From contig JAPJBO010000544.1 in the NCBI GenBank assembly GCA_030068145.1, positions 89,449 to 153,448 on the forward strand: 64,000 nucleotides of DNA. The letters are read 5' to 3'. Position numbers and translations under genes: made by a program. Positions 1-10,066 of this stretch are shown piece after piece. This DNA comes from Diplonema papillatum. Its lineage: Eukaryota; Euglenozoa; Diplonemea; Diplonemida; Diplonemidae. How positions within the stretch are numbered: position 1 is the first letter of the stretch; each line of letters starts with the position of its first letter. The notes beneath the pieces are model-generated. The model searched no databases. It was not told where the DNA came from and saw nothing but the letters and a program-made list of their open reading frames with translations.

Positions 1-135
1 CGCTAACTGTTACTACTCGAGTAGGGGTAGACCCGCATGACCTCACGTCCGTTCAACACGTGGTTCGGTAGTTACAGCACTTTGGATCCCTTCTGCAGCA
101 GGAAATTCAATGCAGTTCCAGGAGATAGGGGTAGA
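1..135 (+). repeat. dispersed repeat R1, partial copy
   Basis: Contains the R1 core (CCCGCATGACCTCACGTCC, then GTTCAACACGTGGTTCGGTA), which recurs near 3410, 19845, 30450, 53560 and 55950. Only one end of the roughly 300-bp unit is present here; the sequence leaves the consensus after about position 100. No gene is visible. Confidence 0.75.
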
Positions 136-360
136 CAGGCTCCATGCCGGTCCATACCCGGCAGATTACCGCCGCAGATTATTTGCGTTCTGACTCGAAA
201 CACGCAGTTTCTTCTTGGCTGCACGGCACGCTGGCATACGTTTTCTTTTTTCAGCCACCACGGACAAGTAAAAGTTGGCGTAAACCCTTTTTTGCAAAAC
301 TGTTGGTGCACGTAGCATCTTCTGTGCACGCCCAGCAAGGTACACACGTGTCCCAGAATG

Positions 361-1015
361 TCACGCACTCCGGTGCGGTTTTTGGTCGGTTCCGTGTTGG
401 TGCGTTCTTTCATGGAGCCGCTCACGTTTATCAACGATCCAGTGGTATACGGGATGCTTGTGCACGGGTACCTTCAGTGCACTCCCCTACAAGTACATGC
501 GCAGCTGGATCACAGAATGCCGCACACTCCGGTGCGGTTTGTGGCCTGGCGTCCATGTTTGAGCAGCCTTCTATGAACGCTCACGTTTATCAATGATCCA
601 GTTGTATACGGGATGCTTGTGCACGGGCCTGCAGTGCACTCCCCTACAAAGTACATGCGCGGCTGGATCACAGAATGCCGCGCACTCCGGTGCGGTTTGT
701 GGCCTGGCGTCCGTGTTTGAGCAGCCTTTTATGGACGCTCACGTTTATCAACGATTCAGTTGTATACGGGATGCTTGTGCACGGGTACCTTCAGTGCACT
801 CCCCTACAAGTACATGCGCAGCTGGATCACAGAATGCCGCGCACTCCGGTGCGGTTTGTGGCCTGGCGTCCGTGTTTGAGCAGCCTTTTATGGACGCCCA
901 CGTTTATGAACGATCCAGTGGTATACGGGATGCTTGTGCACGGGTACCCTACGCACGGGGGTTGCGTATTGTCACGCACTCCGGAGCGGTTGCCGTCAAG
1001 GAGCCGGTCCATCCC
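361..1015. repeat. 159-bp tandem repeat, about four copies
   Basis: The phrase CACGTTTATCAACGATCC (with small changes) starts at 423, 582, 740 and 899, giving a period of 158-159 bp. Each unit also carries GGGATGCTTGTGCACGGG and CACTCCGGTGCGGTTTGTGG. Because 159 is divisible by 3, frames stay open through the array, but the translations look like nothing known and are not called as genes. Confidence 0.9.
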
Positions 1016-1575
1016 GTCTTGATAGACCGTGATAGACCGAAGAATACAGCACCGGGCAATTCGATGCAGCTCTAGGGACTAGGGATGGACCTGCTAGACC
1101 GTGGTGGACCGTGATTCACTGTGATACACAGCGGCAGGCACTTCGATGCAGTTCAAGAGATAGGGACGAGTCAAGTCCTTATTCGAACGTTCTTGCTCGG
1201 AGCCGTGACGACTCCATCTACAATCGAGTGGTGTGCAGCATGCCTGGGGGTACCTTCGGTGCAACCCCATACAAGGTACATGAATGCTGCACGGGAGGCA
1301 GTCGCGCACTCGCTTTCGGTCGCTACGGCCTTATTTGAATGTCGTTTCCAGACCCGCCGGAAGTGAGGATCGATGCTGCAGATACGGGACCTTCGTCAGA
1401 ATCCGATGCCTGTGTGTCGGGAGATGTTTTTTCCGTTGAACGTGCCTGATCGTTTTACGTTAAGCTGGATTCAGGATGGCAAGTGAAAACGCCGCTGTTT
1501 GCGGTGACGAATTCTCATTTCGTCCAATACTTCCCCCACTTAGCCTGCGCAATGCATTGAAGGGGGGGGGTCCCG
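1016..1575. other. no gene recognised
   Basis: Only short weak frames are present. A degenerate echo of the 159-bp unit (GTGGTGTGCAGCATGCCTGG, then GGTACCTTCGGTGCA) is seen around 1228-1285. There is a G run near 1561-1570. Confidence 0.5.
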
Positions 1576-1745
1576 CAAGATTGTTGAACGCTTACGCCCG
1601 CCAGTGAACCCAGTATTTACATGTGTTTCGTGTGGGCTACAGCCCATTTACCTCCTTTGAGATTGGAATACTGTTGCGATAGAGAGCCTTTGAGATTTCG
1701 CAACTGGCAGTCTCCTCAAGTATTTCCTACAAAGCAGGTGCTTAT
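1576..1745. repeat. dispersed repeat R3
   Basis: A related copy lies at about 19627-19752. Both share GTTTCGTGTGGGCTACAGC and GTATTTCCTACAAAGCAGG. R3 overlaps the last roughly 32 codons of the NhaC reading frame, so the apparent C-terminus of that protein comes from repeat DNA. Confidence 0.75.
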
Positions 1746-2621
1746 ACAAAAAAGAAAGGAGGCAAGGAAGGCACACGTATGAATCCTGCGGCAGGGATCG
1801 CACAGCGGCGCGCTGGCGGGAGGAGAAGATGTCGAGGAGCGGGGCTTTCATGTTGCCGTTCCAGATCCAGAACAGGCTCTCCGAGTCGGCGCTTGCGCAG
1901 CCCGTGATTCCGACCATGGCCAAGAGGACCAGGAGGCCAATGGGGTATGCCTCGTACCACGTCAGCCAGCCGAAGGATACAGGTAAGGTCGTGCTGCAGA
2001 AAGACAGGAAGGCGAGCACAGACATGAACTGCACCTGGGCTGAGGTGTGGAAGGAGACTTTGCAGTCGGTGGAGACGGTGGCGAGCACGGTTGATTCGGA
2101 CAGGGGCGACGAAATTTCGCCGAAAACAGACCCACTGAGTATGGCAGCCATGCTCTGCACGACGAAGTCCTCGGATTGGCCCCCGAGTTGGTTCGCGAAG
2201 GGGATAGCGGCGGGGAACAGAATGCCCATGGCCGCGATGCCGCTGCCGCAGACGTAGCTGAGGACCCCGGACAGCACGAACAGAATCGGCGGCAGGCAAT
2301 CCTTCGGCATGTCGCCCAGCACGTGCGAGAGGTAGTCCGCCAGGTGCAAGTCCCCTGTCGCGACGCCCAGCGCCCACACCACGAAGACGGTGACCAGCGG
2401 CGGCACCCCGTTCTGCACGCCTTGAAACCACGCGTGCACCGCTTGCTCCACCGTCAGCAGCCGCTGGCCGACAGCCAGAAACATGGCGCCCACTAGAGCG
2501 CCCAGGGCCGCCCATGTCATCGCGTTCAACGCGGTCACGTTCGAGTACTGCTGCTCGATCTGGAACGACGGGATCGTTTGATTGTACACTGCAATCTCGC
2601 CGAGCCCGGCCAGGTACATTC
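1648..2621 (-). CDS. NhaC-family Na+/H+ antiporter, exon 3 (C-terminal half)
   Basis: Third exon of a gene read leftward from 9811. It carries the second half of an NhaC-type sodium/proton exchanger, a multipass membrane protein. Visible hallmarks, numbered on the spliced protein, are CGSGIAAMGILFPAAIPFA (about 542) and SVFGEISSPLSESTVLA (about 582), matching the conserved SxxGDHCSPISDTT-like block of the family. It follows exon 2 in phase 1: the acceptor CCCTCACAG is followed by GA, completing a Gly codon and giving APLG-MYLAGLGE without a break. The stop at 1648 is provisional because the last 32 or so codons lie in repeat R3; a further exon or a truncated C-terminus is possible. The spliced three-exon product would be 741 aa. 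Confidence 0.85.
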
Positions 2622-3523
2622 CTGTGAGGGTTCGATGCAACTGAAAGCAATAGCTCGGTGTCGCTGGCACTGAAAAAGACAGGCGCTTTGACAGGCGTTT
2701 TGTGCGTGCCGATTGGTCGTTTCCCTTGCTTGTACGTTCCCCTCATGTCCGGGTTAGGAATTCTGATCAACCGTCAAACCACGCTCTGACTATGTCTCTT
2801 TCAGCCTGCACATACATCGTAGAGCAGCTTATAGAGCACAGGACTTCGAAGGGGCAATCCCAGCCTTCTGAACAACAGAAGTACGCTGTCGCGAGCTGAG
2901 CCACCTTGCAAATTGGCCGCCGAGGGGTTAAAGTTCGCTTGAGAATCCAGAATTTGGGAATTCTGGTCAGCCGCCAAACGCCTGCTGTGTCTACGCGTCT
3001 TGAAACACGGACCAAGGAGCCTAACACGTGTGCGAGGCTTAGGGTGTCAAACCCACAAGCCGCGCTGAAAGGGAGATACGTCTTTTGCGCGTCTACACAA
3101 TGCAGAGCAACCGGCAAGATCGCTAGTGCTAAGAAATTAGTATGGCGCTTTCTTTTGTTTGTGCGCATAAGCGGACCTCACCTGCTTTGGTAAGTTTCAC
3201 CAACAATGCGTTGTTAACACAAGAAATACTCGACGTAGCTGCTTCGACTCCGAATGGAAGGGAGGAAATATAGAGGTAAGGGACAAATACAATACAAACA
3301 CAATCTGTTTCGTTCTTCGCTTAGACCACCGTGTGTTGTTTTCTCACTCAGGACTTTGACCTGTTGTGTTTGTGTGATTTGTCGTGTAGGGGGTAGACCC
3401 GCATGACCTCACGTCCGTTCAACACGTGGTTCGGTAGTTACAGCACTTGGGATCCCTTCTGTTCTTTGTCGGGCAGCATCGTCGAGGATTTCCTTTCAAG
3501 CTGGCGCTTATGTAAAAACACAC
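2622..3523 (-). other. NhaC intron 2
   Basis: A 902-bp intron with donor GTGTGT and acceptor CTCACAG. It holds a complete R1 copy (about 3137-3517), whose end lies only 5 bp from the donor. Two related segments around 2750 (GGAATTCTGATCAACCGTC) and 2957 (GGAATTCTGGTCAGCCGCC) form a degenerate direct repeat. No other gene is seen. Confidence 0.75.
3137..3517 (-). repeat. dispersed repeat R1, most complete copy
   Basis: Runs from the segment TTAGTATGGCGCTTTC through AATACTCGACGTAGCTGC, GGAAATATAGAGG and CACGTGGTTCGGTAG to CAAGCTGGCGCTTATGTAAAA. Copies or pieces occur at 19437-19960, 30283-30560, 51905-51961 with 53444-53671, 55945-56060 and 57825-57900. No convincing coding content was found. 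A solo LTR or a short non-autonomous element are both possible. Confidence 0.75.
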
Positions 3524-4232
3524 CGAGCGGAGCACCAATAACGAGTCCCGCCAAAGGCAAAAGGTAGGTGATGCAGCGGGGGGTCGTCTTCGCGTCGGGG
3601 AGGAGAACGCCTGTGTTGTACGTCAGGCACACTGCCGCGGCGTCTTCGACTTCCCGCGGTTCCTCCTCGAGGATGCTTTCCATCGAGTCGGAGCGTGTCA
3701 AAGGTTTTCGCCCGCGGGACCTGGTGTTCCGGCTGAGTGCCAGCATGATGAGGACGCTCGCTGCAACGAGCACGGGGAAGAAGCGGTACATCAGCGTCTT
3801 GAGGAGTCCGATGAACGGATTGGTTGTGATGTCGAGCAGCGAGTACTGATTGGTCACGAACCCAAGCTGCAGCGCCCCCAAAGTCGAGATCGGCACGAGG
3901 CTCGCGATGCAGACCGCCGCTGTGTGCACGATGCACGCGAATCTCTCCGGCGTGACCCCGACGCTCCCGGCCACGCCGGCCAGCGTCTGCCCGACGACGA
4001 CGATGCTGAACCTGTCGTCCACAGCGGTCAGGCTCGTCATGACCATCGTCGCGATCTGCGCCCGCCGCCGCGTGGTGGCGGACTTCTTCAGTACGATGCC
4101 CAGTCCGAGAATCCCTCCCGCCTTCTGCGAAATGGCCATGACCCCGTGGACGAGGACCAGGAACACCACAATGCGCAGATGCGAGCTAGACTGGATCGTG
4201 CTCGCCAGGTACGTATCGCACGTGCGCAAGAA
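3524..4232 (-). CDS. NhaC-family Na+/H+ antiporter, exon 2 (central part)
   Basis: Central exon of the antiporter gene, 709 nt. It starts after the acceptor AACCACAG with TTC TTG CGC (FLRTCDTYLAST, matching the family block LRTFDTYL). It contains QKAGGILGL (about 216) and TAVDDRFSIVVVGQTL (about 251-266), the region with the paired acidic residues conserved in NhaC proteins, plus several hydrophobic membrane spans. Between two of these lies a charged loop (about 345-390) rich in Arg, Ser and Glu, probably cytosolic. The exon ends in phase 1 at CTCG before GTGTGT. Exon 1 to exon 2 joins in phase 0 as HGDPAVG-FLRTCDTY. No stop or frameshift interrupts the exon, so the gene looks functional up to its uncertain 3' end. 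Confidence 0.87.
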
Positions 4233-4281
4233 CTGTGGTTGTGTGAGTGTGCTGCTGTTCTGTTGGGTTTCTGGCGACCAT

Positions 4282-4740
4282 CGCGCAGTCAGTTGCTTGT
4301 GACGGCGTTTTTAGAGTGCAAGTTCACTTAGGGATCCGGGGTTTTATAGTCTCCGGGTGACCGTAGTCATAAAGGTTCCTTCAAGGTATAGTATGTGCGT
4401 GTGTATATCTTTGCTGCCTATTGCTGACTCTTCGACATACTTTAGCGCGCGCTCTTTTTTCCTATGTGCTTTGCCAAGTCCATGGCTCTTGTGACCGACA
4501 CCGAGTTCACGTTCGCGAGGAAAGCGATCTCGGGCCCCCCCACGTGCATACATGTTTAGCCGGGGTTGCCATGTAGCCCGTATCGGTCTAGTGTCCTGGT
4601 AGTTGTTGCCTTGGCGGCAGTCTGATTGTTATCTGTGTCTTCTATTACTCGCGCAGTCAGTTGCTTGACGGCGTTTTTAGAGTGAAAGTTCGCTTGAAAC
4701 TCTGGGGTTTTCAAGTCTCCGGGTGACTTTCGTCAATATG
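4282..4740. repeat. direct repeat pair R5 inside NhaC intron 1
   Basis: Segments at 4282-4377 and 4649-4740 share CGCGCAGTCAGTTGCTTG, GACGGCGTTTTTAGAGTG and AGTCTCCGGGTGAC. Diverged relatives lie near 2925, 18070, 55410 and 56890. No gene. Confidence 0.7.
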
Positions 4741-5190
4741 GGAAGATATCCTTTGCTCTGAGTGTCGTAAGAGTGGTGGTTGCGCAGGTGAGAGGATCGG
4801 TGGGTACCTTGGTTGTTGGTCGTCGGTGGTTTCGGCCATAATCCACCGTCTCTTTTCGTGAATTCCTGGTGCTGCGTATGGTTTGCGCAGGAGGTTGCGT
4901 ATCCGTAACTAGATCGTATTGCAATACGGGTGGGGTGCCACAATTAACGTGTAGCAAGGAATCGCGACTGGAAGAAGGTTTTTGTGCGGTCGACGATTTA
5001 CGTCGTTCTGATGGCTGGCGACCTTGTTTCTTTGCTTGCTCTATTTGTTTCCTTGTGGACCTTTGATTTTCTCCTTTCAAACAAAACTCCTTCCTCTGGG
5101 ACAATTCCCACTCACCATTCAAACCAGTTTACTCGTCAGACTAGCTGAGCCAATTCACCCACCCCCTGATCGAGCGTAATCGAGTGTAAT

Positions 5191-8100
5191 ATTTTGGATT
5201 AGAATGCAAAGAATCTGTGGCGATAATCTGCATCGCCGACTGCGCGGTTATCTCTTCGCACGTGAAGTGTCATGCTTTCGCCTCTTTAGCTCGTCTTGAT
5301 CGTCGCGCTCAGGCGCGCGTTTGGTGTTTCGCTTCTTCTTCGATTGCTCGTCGAGGTTCATCGGTTGCGCGTCGACTTCTGCTTTTTCTCGGCGCCTGGG
5401 CGATGGTCGTGGCGCATCGACGCGTCCTTTGCGTCTTTTCGGTACCGGCTCCGCCGCGGAGTCTGATTGCCGCTTCTTCGCTGGCGTTGGCGCCGTCTTC
5501 CCGACCTTCGCTGCTGACGTCGGTGTTGATGTTGCGGGCTCTCGCTTGCCTTCTGCTGCTTCCTGCAGAATGAACACCACGTTCTCACGCTTCGCCTGTC
5601 TCGGCGCTGGCGCGGCGCCCTCCAGCTCCGCCTTCCTCTTCTTCGATGCTGCTTCTTCTCCTCTCGCCACGGTCGCCCGGTGGTGCCCCTTCCGACAGCA
5701 CAGTTTGGGCCTTCGACTCCGCAAATCCGCGAGCCGGCTGCAGTGCGCACACGTCGGCATGCCATGATCAAGGCACCGGTGGTGTCCGTTGCGGCAGCAC
5801 TCTGCGATCGTCTTGCACGTCGCGCATTGCGTCAGGCGGTGCTGCGCGCAGAACTTCACCGCAAGGCCGTCGTCTTCCTTGTGGTGGGCCTTACAGCACC
5901 ACGCCACCGACTTGCCCCGGCGCTTGCAGACGTCGCACTTCACCTTTTGGTGCTCGTGGCACACCCGCTCACCCCACTTTTCGTGTTGGGGAACCCCTTC
6001 CGGCACGTACCACGGATCCCCTCCGACGACTGCCGACTTCTTGCCTTTCTTCTTCTCCGTAGCGTCGTTGAACACCGCCCATCTCGCCGCACGCTCCGCC
6101 CTTCCACCTCCGTACGTCGGGAAAAGATCCATCCCCCACGCCTCGCCGTTGAATTCGTGCCGAGCCGTCGTCAGCTGCGTCTCGAGCACTTCCATCGTCT
6201 CCGTACCACCACGGAAGATTGGCCTCATCTCGTACCCCGTGAGGCACGGCGGGGCTCCCACCGTTCTCAGCGACCCTACCGTCCCCAGTTTCCTTCCCGG
6301 CAGAGGCGGTTCGTCGCCGTTTCGCTCCAGCGCATCCCCGACGGTTTTCAAAAGCCTCGCGAGTACCCTCGCGCGCATGCTCAACGGTGTCCCGTCCGTC
6401 GTTGCTACGACACTGCCCGGCAGATCGAGCCCGGTGTACACTTCAAAGTCGATGGCGAGCTCCGCTGTCGAAACGTCACCCGCTACCGACCAGCACATCC
6501 CATCCAGCCAATGTTGCAGCGCCCGGAACCACCTCTCTCCTCCGACCGCCGCGAAGGTCCCCGGTCCAGCGATCGCTTCGAAATTCAGTCGGCGCGGGGG
6601 GCAGTCGTCGGGGTGCAGTTGTCTCCAGGGGTGGCCGACCGCCCGGTCTCTTCCTTCCCTCTCCAGCCGTCGTCTCTCGTGCATGACCTCCGCCATGAAC
6701 GTGTGCAGCACTTCGATGCTGACTCGACTTCCCTTCGGCAGAATCCCGTGTTCTTGCAGGCACGGGGGCCAAGTCGAGCGATCCGCGCCAACAATTTCGG
6801 CATACTGGTGTTGCGCTCGGATCCGTTCGTACGCCCGGCATTGCCACCAAATGTGGCCCAGGGTTTCCTCCGTCGGCTCGACACAGCGTCTGCACAGCCC
6901 GTCACCTCCCCACAGCTTGGCAGCATGTGACTCCGTCATCACCGACCCAGCCACGACCTCGGCAACGTCCCGTGCAGCCGTCAGCGTTGTCGACGCCTTC
7001 AGCCCGTAGGCATTCGTCGCGACGTAGTCTACACCTGCCCGCACCCCTCCGAAGTCTACCCGCCTCTTCTCAAGCCCCGCTAGCCGCCAGCCGCGAATCA
7101 CCCTTCTCAGCGTGTGCCCTCGCTCCCCCCTGCTTTGTCGCACCAGCCCCAGCACGTTCCCTGCCTCGTCCTCGGCGTCGTCGAAATCTTCCGTCCATCG
7201 CATACCGAGCTTTTTCGCATGCTCGGCCGCAATACCGATCGGTCCCCATGCGCGGATTCTGCTGCCATACGCCTTTCGAACTGTTGCGACGCGGGCCCTC
7301 CACGCCGGCCTCCTTCGGCACACTTCTGCGATCATGCCGAGCGACCGATACGGCAGCACTGTGTACGGGTCGAGCAAGTGGGCCTTGTTTAGAATGCCCA
7401 ACACGGCCTCCTGCGCCCGATGCAGCCTCACCGGGTCCCAGACGCCTCTGAGTAGTGCTGCGGTGAACTTCCCCAGCCCCCGCACCGTCGGAAGCGCGAA
7501 CTCCGAGCCGTATGTCGCCGCCGGTAAAACTGCCATCGCCGCTAGTCCCGACCTCTGCGTCATCGAGATCGGCAGAGCTCCCAACCGTTCGGCCTCCTCT
7601 GCGCGCTGGTCGTAGCGCAGGTCCGTTGTCCTGCGTGTTCGCTTCGTGCCGACTAGGCACCCTACGATGGTGAGCTCCTCCTTCGTCGCGATAAGTGCGC
7701 CGCCTACCCTCAACTTCGCTTCATACCCCTTCGGCGTCCCAAAAGCAAACGTCTTCGGTATCCCGATCGACATGCCGGTGTTCGAACAGAATTTGTCGAC
7801 TTCCACCAAGGCGTTCTGCAAGCAGGCTTCCCTGAGACGCGACAGGAGGGTGAGGTCGTCCGCGAAGGATTCGCTCGTCACCCCCCCCACGTCGTCCACT
7901 CTGCGCACAACGATGGAGAGCAGCGCGTTGATGAGGATCACGCTCAGGGGGCAGCCCTGCAGTATCCCATTGGTGGTGAAGAAGACACCTCCCACTCCCA
8001 TGTGCAGCTTGTACCGCCTCCGTAATCGCGCGTAAATGTCGCGCAGCGGCCCGAGGATTCTCTCATGGAGGCCCAGTTCCCCCACCAGCTTCAACACGAT

Positions 8101-8384
8101 GTCTCGCGGCACCTTGTCAAAACACTTGGCAAAGTCTAGGGCCACGCCGTATAGCTCCTTACCCGTCAAGAGCGCTTCTTCGATTTGCGAGGCGATTTCG
8201 AATACCACGTCCACGGTTCCGTGTTTGGGCCTGAACCCGTGCTGGCTATTCGCTATCCATTTCTCCTGCCACTGGACGACGTCCCTGAGCCGCGTACTCG
8301 CCCACAAGCGATAGATCGCACTTGTGACGGTGATCGGCCGCAACGCCAGCGGGTCAAGAGTTTCGTCCTTCGGGTGTAATCGAC
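5191..8384 (-). mobile_element. LINE A, 5'-truncated non-LTR retrotransposon
   Basis: Flanked by a perfect 17-bp direct repeat GCGTAATCGAGTGTAAT (5174-5190 and 8385-8401), the target-site duplication of this insertion. The 5' end is truncated inside the reverse transcriptase region. The 3' UTR ends in a segment (GATTCTTTGCATTCTAATC on the minus strand) that recurs as a short fragment near 32757-32805, marking another copy of the family. Confidence 0.9.
5248..8373 (-). CDS. LINE A ORF: reverse transcriptase and Cys/His C-terminus
   Basis: Open frame of just over 1000 codons with no stop, lacking its 5' part (no ATG at the left edge; the frame enters from the truncation). Reverse transcriptase motifs are clear: motif A YGVALDFAKCFDKV, the NGILQGCPLSVIL block and catalytic SFADDLTLL. 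A C2HC knuckle (CRRCVEPTEETLGHIWWQC) follows, then a threefold module of the form CxxH...CxxC...CCxxxHH, then a Lys/Arg-rich tail. It would serve target-primed reverse transcription of LINE RNA. Layout matches LINEs B, C and D, but the sequence is clearly diverged, so it is a separate subfamily. The lack of internal stops suggests a recent insertion, or recent ancestry from an active copy. The endonuclease is missing, so the copy itself is dead. Confidence 0.92.
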   Translation of the reverse strand, partial: PKDETLDPLALRPITVTSAIYRLWASTRLRDVVQWQEKWIANSQHGFRPKHGTVDVVFEIASQIEEALLTGKELYGVALDFAKCFDKVPRDIVLKLVGELGLHERILGPLRDIYARLRRRYKLHMGVGGVFFTTNGILQGCPLSVILINALLSIVVRRVDDVGGVTSESFADDLTLLSRLREACLQNALVEVDKFCSNTGMSIGIPKTFAFGTPKGYEAKLRVGGALIATKEELTIVGCLVGTKRTRRTTDLRYDQRAEEAERLGALPISMTQRSGLAAMAVLPAATYGSEFALPTVRGLGKFTAALLRGVWDPVRLHRAQEAVLGILNKAHLLDPYTVLPYRSLGMIAEVCRRRPAWRARVATVRKAYGSRIRAWGPIGIAAEHAKKLGMRWTEDFDDAEDEAGNVLGLVRQSRGERGHTLRRVIRGWRLAGLEKRRVDFGGVRAGVDYVATNAYGLKASTTLTAARDVAEVVAGSVMTESHAAKLWGGDGLCRRCVEPTEETLGHIWWQCRAYERIRAQHQYAEIVGADRSTWPPCLQEHGILPKGSRVSIEVLHTFMAEVMHERRRLEREGRDRAVGHPWRQLHPDDCPPRRLNFEAIAGPGTFAAVGGERWFRALQHWLDGMCWSVAGDVSTAELAIDFEVYTGLDLPGSVVATTDGTPLSMRARVLARLLKTVGDALERNGDEPPLPGRKLGTVGSLRTVGAPPCLTGYEMRPIFRGGTETMEVLETQLTTARHEFNGEAWGMDLFPTYGGGRAERAARWAVFNDATEKKKGKKSAVVGGDPWYVPEGVPQHEKWGERVCHEHQKVKCDVCKRRGKSVAWCCKAHHKEDDGLAVKFCAQHRLTQCATCKTIAECCRNGHHRCLDHGMPTCAHCSRLADLRSRRPKLCCRKGHHRATVARGEEAASKKRKAELEGAAPAPRQAKRENVVFILQEAAEGKREPATSTPTSAAKVGKTAPTPAKKRQSDSAAEPVPKRRKGRVDAPRPSPRRREKAEVDAQPMNLDEQSKKKRNTKRAPERDDQDELKRRKHDTSRAKR

Positions 8385-9268
8385 GCGTAATCGAGTGTAA
8401 TCGAGCTCAAGTCGCTTTCAGGGGGGGTAGGTGAATTGGCTCACTAGCCCACCCGAAGGCAGTTGATTTCAGTTGATTTCTTTCGGCAGGTATACTGTAC
8501 CGGCGGAAGTTCTTTGGGTTAGCGTTCTTCTTTGTTGTTGTTCAGAGAGAAGTCAGATCTGGTTGCGAAGATTCGTGCAGTGATGACGGAGCTGGCGGTT
8601 GATGCGGTAATGGTGGTGCAATGATGCGGGGATTGGAGGGTTTCGTGCCGTACGAGTGCTGTGGATGGCTTCCTTGGCATAGGGGTTGAGGAGAGGAATG
8701 GCTAGCCATGTCCGGGACTGTTTGTGACCGACACCAAGTACATTCCTTCGAGGGATGTAGTTCTGGGCTTCCACAGTTTTTGCTGTAGCCACGTGCAATG
8801 TGTGAGGAAACTGAACCGCCCCAAGTAGGACCTTCTGATCGTGATCATTCGCCAATTTTCCCCCCTGAAACCACGTCCAGGATTTGGGCTCAGGGTGGGT
8901 GCGGTCAACGAAACGATAACAAGACTTTAGTTTCCCTTTCTGCTTTCACCTACTCTCGCGGTGTACGATCTAGAAGAAGAAGAAGAAAGCTCCTGGTCCA
9001 GGAACGTGACGGCCGACCACAGCTTGCAAAACTTGAGTCGGAGGCAGCACAGTGCCACAACCCCGTCCGCTCTGCCCTGTGGCTGACTGTCTCTTCGAGG
9101 TTGTGTACAGCGCAAGCGCCAAGCCCCAAGTTGCACCTTTAGTTTGGGAAATCGGTAGCCACTTGACCCGTAGGCCCGTGGCTCTGCAGTACCGCCGAAC
9201 ACGGGAAGCTTGGCTCCCGTGCAGCAGGCTTTCCCTGGTACCTACGGTTTCTAGAAAGGAGTCCATAC

Positions 9269-9811
9269 CCCGACAGCTGGGTCGCCGTGAACGAGCGAAG
9301 AGCTGACCCACGTGGCCACCATCAGGCCGATGACGGGGTGGCGGGCGAAGACGCACAGGATCGGCGTGAGGATCAAGGGGATCACGGAGAGCCACGACGG
9401 GAGGCAGTACGCCGTCGCCTGCGCGGTTTGGTCGGCGAACCTTATCTTGAACCGGGCGCTCCCCGCCGACGCCGCCTCTGGCAGCAGCAGCGTGTGCAGG
9501 AGCACCGAGCTAAAGTCCTGCTTCTGCGTCGTGAGCGTGCCGGTTGTGTTTTTTTCGTCGTTGAGGTACAGCCAGTAGCGCATCTCCTGCGGCCACGGCA
9601 CCCCCTTGTTCGTCGGCGGCAGGATCAGCAGCGCGTACGACTTCACGTGCGTCAGCACCACCTTGCTCACGGCGAGTTCCGGCACGTTGCCCGGCAGTGA
9701 AGGCACACGCGCCCGGACCCACGGCGCCCGCTGCACCGGTTTCACCAGCACGTCATCCGCGCGCACGCCGGCGCTGAGAACCCCGAGAACTCCCAGGAGC
9801 CACCATCGCAT
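9269..9811 (-). CDS. NhaC-family Na+/H+ antiporter, exon 1 (signal peptide and N-terminal domain)
   Basis: First exon, 181 codons. I chose the ATG at 9811 because it starts a typical signal peptide (MRWWLLGVLGVLSAGVRA); the frame is open further upstream but without support. A soluble domain of about 110 residues follows (extracytosolic by inference), then the first membrane segments (PSWLSVIPLILTPILCVFA and IGLMVATWVSSSL), which match the N-terminal block of NhaC transporters. The frame hits a stop just past the donor (GGG before GTATGG), as expected for an exon end. A 5' portion of this exon with its upstream DNA is duplicated at 10067-10395. Confidence 0.85.
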
Positions 9812-10066
9812 AGCGCGAGCACCCCCCCTGCTACCCCTTCCCCGCCCCACTAAGCCGTCCCCTCCTGATGGGCCAGGTACCGATAGGGAAGCCGCGGTTT
9901 GGATATAAGACTGCAAACTTTGTTTGTGTGTACGTGTGATTTAGCACAGCACGCTGCCATCCGACACGTTTTGACAAGCAAGCTTATTACCATGAAAAAG
10001 ACATCATGTGGGAATCTGACAGGCACCATGAATACCGTGGCTGTAGTTAGTTATTCGGGTTGGTCT

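Larger units (their letters stand above)
5146..8443. mobile_element. miniature TIR element (87 bp when empty) split by LINE A
   Basis: Ends are inverted repeats: TGAGCCAATTCACC at 5146 and GGTGAATTGGCTCA ending at 8443, followed inward by runs of C and G. The 5-bp CTAGC is duplicated on both flanks (5141-5145 and 8444-8448). Removing LINE A and one copy of its target duplication leaves an almost palindromic element of about 87 bp. Confidence 0.8.
4233..9268 (-). other. NhaC intron 1 (5.0 kb) with nested insertions
   Basis: Donor GTATGG after GGC GAC CCA GCT GTC GGG; acceptor AACCACAG. The intron holds R5, the nested miniature element plus LINE A (5146-8443), and repeat R4 near 8790-8900 (GAAACTGAACCGCCCC). 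Outside these nothing coding was seen. LINE A lies in the same orientation as the host gene. Confidence 0.75.

Noticed and set aside
1742-2770. A 342-codon minus-strand ORF overlapping NhaC exon 3 in another frame
   Set aside because: Its translation is Arg/Pro-rich and matches nothing, whereas the overlapping frame has clear NhaC motifs and splice junctions.
3230-3517. R1 as a confirmed LTR
   Set aside because: A TGTTGAACGG start is visible on the minus strand, but I found no primer-binding site, no paired copy and no gag or pol nearby.
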